Positions 13,301 to 15,681 of a DNA stretch of 15,681 nt are shown here, piece by piece; position 1 is the first letter of the stretch, and each line of letters starts with the position of its first letter. A program made the translations under genes and the position numbers. Source of the DNA: Myxococcales bacterium (GTDB taxonomy: Bacteria; Myxococcota; Polyangia; Fen-1088); contig PMCR01000351.1 in NCBI GenBank assembly GCA_003155465.1, forward strand, positions 19,945 to 35,625, read 5' to 3'. The notes beneath the pieces were generated by a model that saw nothing but the letters and a program-made list of their open reading frames with translations, was not told the DNA's origin and did no database searches.

Positions 13301-15681
13301 GGTGCCAGCGCCAGCCCCGATGGCGGCAAGAATCCTGTCCCGCCCGACGCGGGCAGCCCCGATCGCAAGAGGAACTCGGTCGGTATCGACGCAAGCCCGG
13401 CGCAACTGCACCGCGCGGGTTGCAGTTGTGATCTGGGTCAGAATGGTCGACGTACGCCAGGACTGCCCCTTGCTCTATTTGGCGGCGTTCTGTTGTGTCG
13501 GCGCCTGCGCCGGCGGCAAACCGATGGCCCTCAGTCCCTCCGAAATTCGCTGACCAGCCGGCTGGCGCTAGTGGGATTGGTGGTTCTGCTCCTGCTCGCC
13601 AACTGTTCCGAAAAGCAACGAGATACTGGCATTCGCCTGGAATCCGCCCACGCGGCCCTGGGTACGGTGCCCGCGACCGAGTCAGCCGTCTGGACACGCA
13701 TCGGCGCCCCGACCTCGCCGACGCCAAACCCGCGCTATTTGCAGGCGGCTGCTTTTGATGAATCCCGCAACGTGCTGGTGATGTTCGGTGGCTGGTCCGG
13801 CGCCACCAGTGACTACAACAACGGGGCGGCGATTCAGGACTTGTGGGAGTGGGATCCGGCGACCGGCCTGTGGACCAACCGCACGCCGGCCGGCAGCAAC
13901 AAGCCGAGCGCGCGCGCAGGCGCGAGCATGGTCTACGACCCGACCCACAGGAACTTCGTCATCTTCGGTGGACGTTCGACCACCGGCTTCGACTACGAGG
14001 ACACCTGGGAATGGGATCCGGGCAAGGGCGCGTTCACCGACCGCAGCACGACGGGACCAAGCGCTCGCAGTCAGCACAGCATGGTTTTCGAGAAATCTAC
14101 AGGAAAGGTGCTGCTCTTCGGGGGCGGGTTTGCCGACGCGGGCTCGTCCCTCTGGCCCGAAGACTTCTCGTACACTGACCCAACCGCCCGGCCTCGCCCG
14201 GGACGCTCGGTCGATGGGACGGGCATCTCGCTTGCCGTGGCCGACACCTGGGAGTGGGATCCCAGCCAGGGCACGTGGACTCAAGTCAAAATCACCAACG
14301 GGCCCAGTGCTCGATACGACTCTGGGCTGATCTGGGACAGCCAGCGCAGCCGTGCCGTCTTGTTTGGTGGAATGAGAAAGGACGAGGCGAATGCCGATGG
14401 CGTTCCCCAGCAGGACATCTGGGAATGGGATCCGGCGGCCCCGGGCTGGACGTTGCGCTCGACCACAGGGCAGATGCCGACCGCCCGCTGGGGCCACGCC
14501 ATGGCCTACGACTCCAGCCGCGGTATGGTCGTGCTTGCGGGCGGCAAGGACTTCCAAACCCACCTCGGCCTGGCCGACGTCTGGGATTGGAATCCGAGCA
14601 CGCGCGCGTGGGCGCAGCGACTCGACGGCAGCGAAGCCAACCTGCCCGCGGGGCGCATGTATGCGTCGCTGGTTGCCGACTCTGCGGGAAACCGGCTCGA
14701 CCTTTTGGCGGGCGCCACCTTCTACCCGGAGTATCCAGCCGATGCCAACGGGCAACCATACCCGGCATTTGCCTCGGCGGAAGTTTGGGAATTGCAAACC
14801 GCTTCGGCGACGTTCACCAACCGCTCAGCCTTGCAGAACGCACCCAGCAATCGCCAAGGTCACGCCATTGCCTTTTGCCCCGCTACTGGCAAGACCTACA
14901 TGTTTGGCGGCTACGACGACAGACACCCCATGCTCGACGATCTGTGGGAATGGGACGGCACCTCCTGGGTCCAGATTCCAAGTGATGTGCGACCGCTCGC
15001 CCGCTATTGGGCGGCCATGGCATACGACCCATTTCGCAAATCCCTCATTCTCTACGGTGGCGAGAGTATCCAGCTCGACAATTCGACTTTGGACCTCGCC
15101 GACAGCTGGGAATGGCAGAGCGGTACGCGCAAGTGGAGCCAGCTTTTTCCCAAGTCGAGCCCTGGTCCTCAGGGCGGGCCTAGCATGGTCACCGACACTG
15201 GGCGCGGCAAAGTGCTGCTGTTGACTGTGGACAATCCCAGTGTGGTCTGGGAATGGGATGGCGCGGGCGCAACCTGGACCAATCGCACGCCCGTGCAAGA
15301 CACGCGCTGGCCTTCACAGAGCTGGAGTCCGCTCGTGGCCTTCGACGATGGCCGCCAGAAGATGATCCTGTTCGACAACGCGACCTACGGGCAGGGTACG
15401 CGCAGCAGCGCATTCTGGGAATGGGATCCCATTTCGGCCGGCTGGGCACCGCGCAATAGTGGCGACTTCATCGATTTGGGCAGCAATCCTTTCCCGGTTC
15501 TGGCCTACGACAGTTTGCGCCGCCGGCAGGTCTTGCCGACCAACGCGACAACCACGACCAGCCCCACGGCGCCGGTCAAGACCTGGGAACTCGATGCCAA
15601 CGGTCCAACCTGGTACAGGCGCGATCTGTCCAGCAGCCCAGCCTCGCTCACCTCGGCAGCCATGGCCTTCGACAGCCAGCG
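10352..15681 (+). CDS. Giant double kelch-repeat lipoprotein with an internal MYXO-CTERM-like tail (3' partial)
   Basis: One frame runs from ATG 10352 to the window end, at least 1776 codons, with no stop. Order: lipoprotein signal with lipobox LATC (C17); kelch array 1 of 12 units (about 62-712); Cys-rich modules (723-890); Gly/Ser-rich linker (891-995); MYXO-CTERM-like tail (GCSC at 1023-1026, hydrophobic LPLALFGGVLL, Arg cluster RRLRRR at about 1050-1055); a second lipoprotein signal ending LLANC (C1085); kelch array 2 from about 1130, cut in its twelfth unit. Kelch units show F-G-G at the end of a strand and W-E-W-D about 15-30 residues later, as in beta-propellers. The start has GGGAGA six bases upstream. 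The product is expected outside the cell or on the outer membrane; no enzymatic role is visible. The two halves are paralogues, so the frame may be a fusion of two genes. Start candidates for a separate second protein are TTG 13493 and GTG 13571; neither has a strong ribosome binding site. Confidence 0.85.
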   Translation, partial: MKFQRSVVAAVLLLATCNDDHHGNSTRPESSRAALGVLPAGEIATWTFAGPPLVQAPVWRFLQSAAFDETRKVLMMFGGLFFDYTVNNYQASPELWEWDPATGLWTNRRPTPPGDKPYRRAGAGMVFDSVRNKLVIFGGRTTNATNYAEIWDWDLASGFSDRTGSDLGPAARSQHGMVFEKSTGNVLVFGGGVAQISSLEPTGRADVSVAFGDTWEWNPSTGKWTELQPKSAPSARYDSTLVWDSKRNVAVLFGGMERAQAGTNGVPKQDTWEWDPATASWTNWTRPGPKPSVRYGHAMAYDPGRGVIVLAGGWDIDTGDGLADVWEWDPTAGTWTERLTGSEANLPPARMYASLVTDSSQNHLDLIGGQAFHNTNLPAGEIWELVPATASFTDRTPVPPKGWPIPRTDAAMAFCLATGKTYVFGGGGDYETLDDLSEWDGTSWASVAGDVRPAGRRSAAMAYDPFRTSLILFGGQDQDGNYLGDTWEWSSATRKWTQLYPKASPEPRYSHGMVTDSGRAKVLLFGGEIYCDSTVSSGTCTPNQVWEWDGPNTTWTNRTTVQLTRVPEGRVSPLLSFDEGRQKMFLFGCPEEGTHTYNSVFWEWDPVSAGWSLRGMADDLNVTCQLDVTRVVYDSRRHRQILIKSPDYHTAVIDTWELDTEGPTLYKRVVSSGPVARTGEAVAFDRQRGVVVLFGGSLTADPYLAIDETWEYKVTNLGNGEACTPDTASTCASGFCVGGVCCKVALCAGACQSCGVVGHEGTCAAAGPETGSGCEEGQACDGSGNCKAKNGTACSSAVACASGFCVDGVCCESACTDTCVSCNQAGRAGKCSAYAVGSDPEKECSPGSGLCRLVCNGAGSCDAPPSGMPCGRCTVCDGLGSCVAPDPPLCSTDAGAGGSGGTGAGGAGGSSSSGFGGAGGTIAGGRGGASSLGGTSTVGGAVSGGVGGSSSPGGNTATGGAGGAVASTGLDAGAGADGSGGTRGASASPDGGKNPVPPDAGSPDRKRNSVGIDASPAQLHRAGCSCDLGQNGRRTPGLPLALFGGVLLCRRLRRRQTDGPQSLRNSLTSRLALVGLVVLLLLANCSEKQRDTGIRLESAHAALGTVPATESAVWTRIGAPTSPTPNPRYLQAAAFDESRNVLVMFGGWSGATSDYNNGAAIQDLWEWDPATGLWTNRTPAGSNKPSARAGASMVYDPTHRNFVIFGGRSTTGFDYEDTWEWDPGKGAFTDRSTTGPSARSQHSMVFEKSTGKVLLFGGGFADAGSSLWPEDFSYTDPTARPRPGRSVDGTGISLAVADTWEWDPSQGTWTQVKITNGPSARYDSGLIWDSQRSRAVLFGGMRKDEANADGVPQQDIWEWDPAAPGWTLRSTTGQMPTARWGHAMAYDSSRGMVVLAGGKDFQTHLGLADVWDWNPSTRAWAQRLDGSEANLPAGRMYASLVADSAGNRLDLLAGATFYPEYPADANGQPYPAFASAEVWELQTASATFTNRSALQNAPSNRQGHAIAFCPATGKTYMFGGYDDRHPMLDDLWEWDGTSWVQIPSDVRPLARYWAAMAYDPFRKSLILYGGESIQLDNSTLDLADSWEWQSGTRKWSQLFPKSSPGPQGGPSMVTDTGRGKVLLLTVDNPSVVWEWDGAGATWTNRTPVQDTRWPSQSWSPLVAFDDGRQKMILFDNATYGQGTRSSAFWEWDPISAGWAPRNSGDFIDLGSNPFPVLAYDSLRRRQVLPTNATTTTSPTAPVKTWELDANGPTWYRRDLSSSPASLTSAAMAFDSQ
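10535..12490 (+). repeat. Kelch/WEWDP array 1 (12 units)
   Basis: Successive strand ends read MMFGG, VIFGG, LVFGG, VLFGG, VLAGG, DLIGG, YVFGG, ILFGG, LLFGG, FLFGC, ILIKS and VLFGG, most followed by a W-E-W/L element and a T-W or W-T strand. Twelve units would fit two six-bladed propellers. Units 10 and 11 have lost the second glycine or both. The element WEWDP is encoded by a recurring 14-mer TGGGARTGGGATCC or close variants (for example at 10637, 11165, 11326 and 12157). Confidence 0.85.
10634..10675 (+). repeat. 42-base segment shared with kelch array 2 (41 of 42 identical)
   Basis: The 14 codons here (encoding LWEWDPATGLWTNR) match 13841-13882 with one synonymous difference (CCC against CCG in the Pro codon). 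Surrounding codons of the paired arrays differ far more, so this patch is a local island of near identity between the paralogous halves. Confidence 0.8.
12518..13021 (+). other. Cys-rich module region of the kelch protein
   Basis: Residues 723-890 contain many regularly spaced cysteines. CASGFCVGGVCC and CASGFCVDGVCC mark two repeated modules, each followed by a C-x-x-C or C-x-x-x-C series (ACQSCG, TCVSCNQAG). A more open Cys stretch ends at LCSTDAG. Such disulfide-rich modules are common in secreted myxobacterial proteins and point to an oxidising, extracytoplasmic location. They occur after array 1; whether array 2 has them cannot be seen in this window. Confidence 0.8.
13022..13340 (+). 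other. Glycine/serine-rich linker of the kelch protein
   Basis: About 100 residues dominated by Gly, Ala, Ser and Thr (GAGGSGGTGAGGAGG and similar), then DAGAGADGSGG. The composition predicts a flexible, disordered wall- or surface-spanning spacer between the Cys-rich modules and the C-terminal sorting tail. Confidence 0.8.
13418..13519 (+). other. MYXO-CTERM-like sorting tail inside the frame
   Basis: GCSC (residues 1023-1026) is followed by a short spacer, the hydrophobic stretch LPLALFGGVLLC and the Arg cluster RRLRRR. Known MYXO-CTERM tails have a Gly-Cys motif, one transmembrane segment and an Arg-rich end within a few residues of the stop, and are processed by myxosortase. Here no stop follows and the frame continues. 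The hydrophobic stretch is short, so function is inferred, not certain. Confidence 0.6.
13538..13606 (+). other. Internal lipoprotein signal preceding kelch array 2
   Basis: Residues 1063-1085 read as a lipoprotein signal: SLRNSLTSR, then a hydrophobic core LALVGLVVLLLL, then lipobox LANC with C1085. The alanine-rich ALG stretch after the Cys parallels SRAALG after the first lipobox, so this is the paralogous N-terminus of the second half. No in-frame ATG lies before it. The nearest ATG (13524) is out of frame and ends at a TGA at 13551. Confidence 0.7.
13739..15681 (+). repeat. Kelch/WEWDP array 2, cut by the window end
   Basis: Aligns unit by unit with array 1 (for example MFGG, VIFGG, LLFGG, VLFGG, VLAGG, LLAG, YMFGG, ILYGG), offset by about 3.2 kb. 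Units 9 to 11 (LLLTVD, ILFDNA, VLPTNA) have degenerated; array 1 units 10 and 11 are degenerate at matching positions. The window ends in unit 12. A longer insertion lies in unit 3 (about 14130-14240) than in array 1. Confidence 0.85.

Noticed and set aside
13524..13553. ATG as the start of the second kelch gene
   Set aside because: It is out of frame with array 2 and reaches a TGA after nine codons; it is usable only if a base is wrong, which is noted in the findings.
13682..14797. Minus-strand 371-codon frame opposite kelch array 2
   Set aside because: Antisense shadow of kelch repeats with the same GRRIPLP-type repeated peptide; no start context or domain.

Overview
The window is GC-rich DNA from what looks like a myxobacterium (Myxococcota, probably Polyangia-like). 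The evidence is an OmpA protein with thrombospondin type-3 calcium repeats, kelch-type lipoproteins, Cys-rich modules of the CASGFC-V-x-GVCC type, glycine-rich Polyangia-style linkers and a MYXO-CTERM-like sorting tail. No tRNA, rRNA, CRISPR array, transposase or phage gene is recognisable.

Layout. (1) 1-4994 is an envelope block. A minus-strand OmpA/TSP3 protein (97-1494) is divergent from a plus-strand pair: a secreted AMIN-like domain protein (1753-2547) and, 41 bases later, a large Ig-like lipoprotein (2589-4994). Together they suggest outer-membrane, peptidoglycan and surface functions. A promoter-like element in front of the AMIN-like gene predicts an almost leaderless mRNA. (2) 4928-5401 (minus) holds the isolated C-terminal end of an uncharacterised myxobacterial-type protein, probably a gene remnant. 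(3) 5489-9877 is a full-length large Lhr helicase for DNA repair; its motif VI has a Gly-to-Cys change. (4) 9878-10351 is mostly non-coding, with one protein-like minus-strand fragment. (5) 10352 to the window end is one uninterrupted reading frame of at least 1776 codons.

The last frame is the most unusual part. It reads: lipoprotein signal, 12 kelch/WEWDP units, Cys-rich modules, Gly-rich linker, MYXO-CTERM-like tail (GCSC, short hydrophobic stretch, Arg cluster). It then continues without a stop into a second lipoprotein signal (lipobox LANC) and a second, paralogous kelch array that leaves the window. It looks like a tandem pair of surface lipoprotein genes joined into one frame, by loss of the first stop, a small deletion or a sequencing frameshift, or else a genuine giant double-anchor protein.
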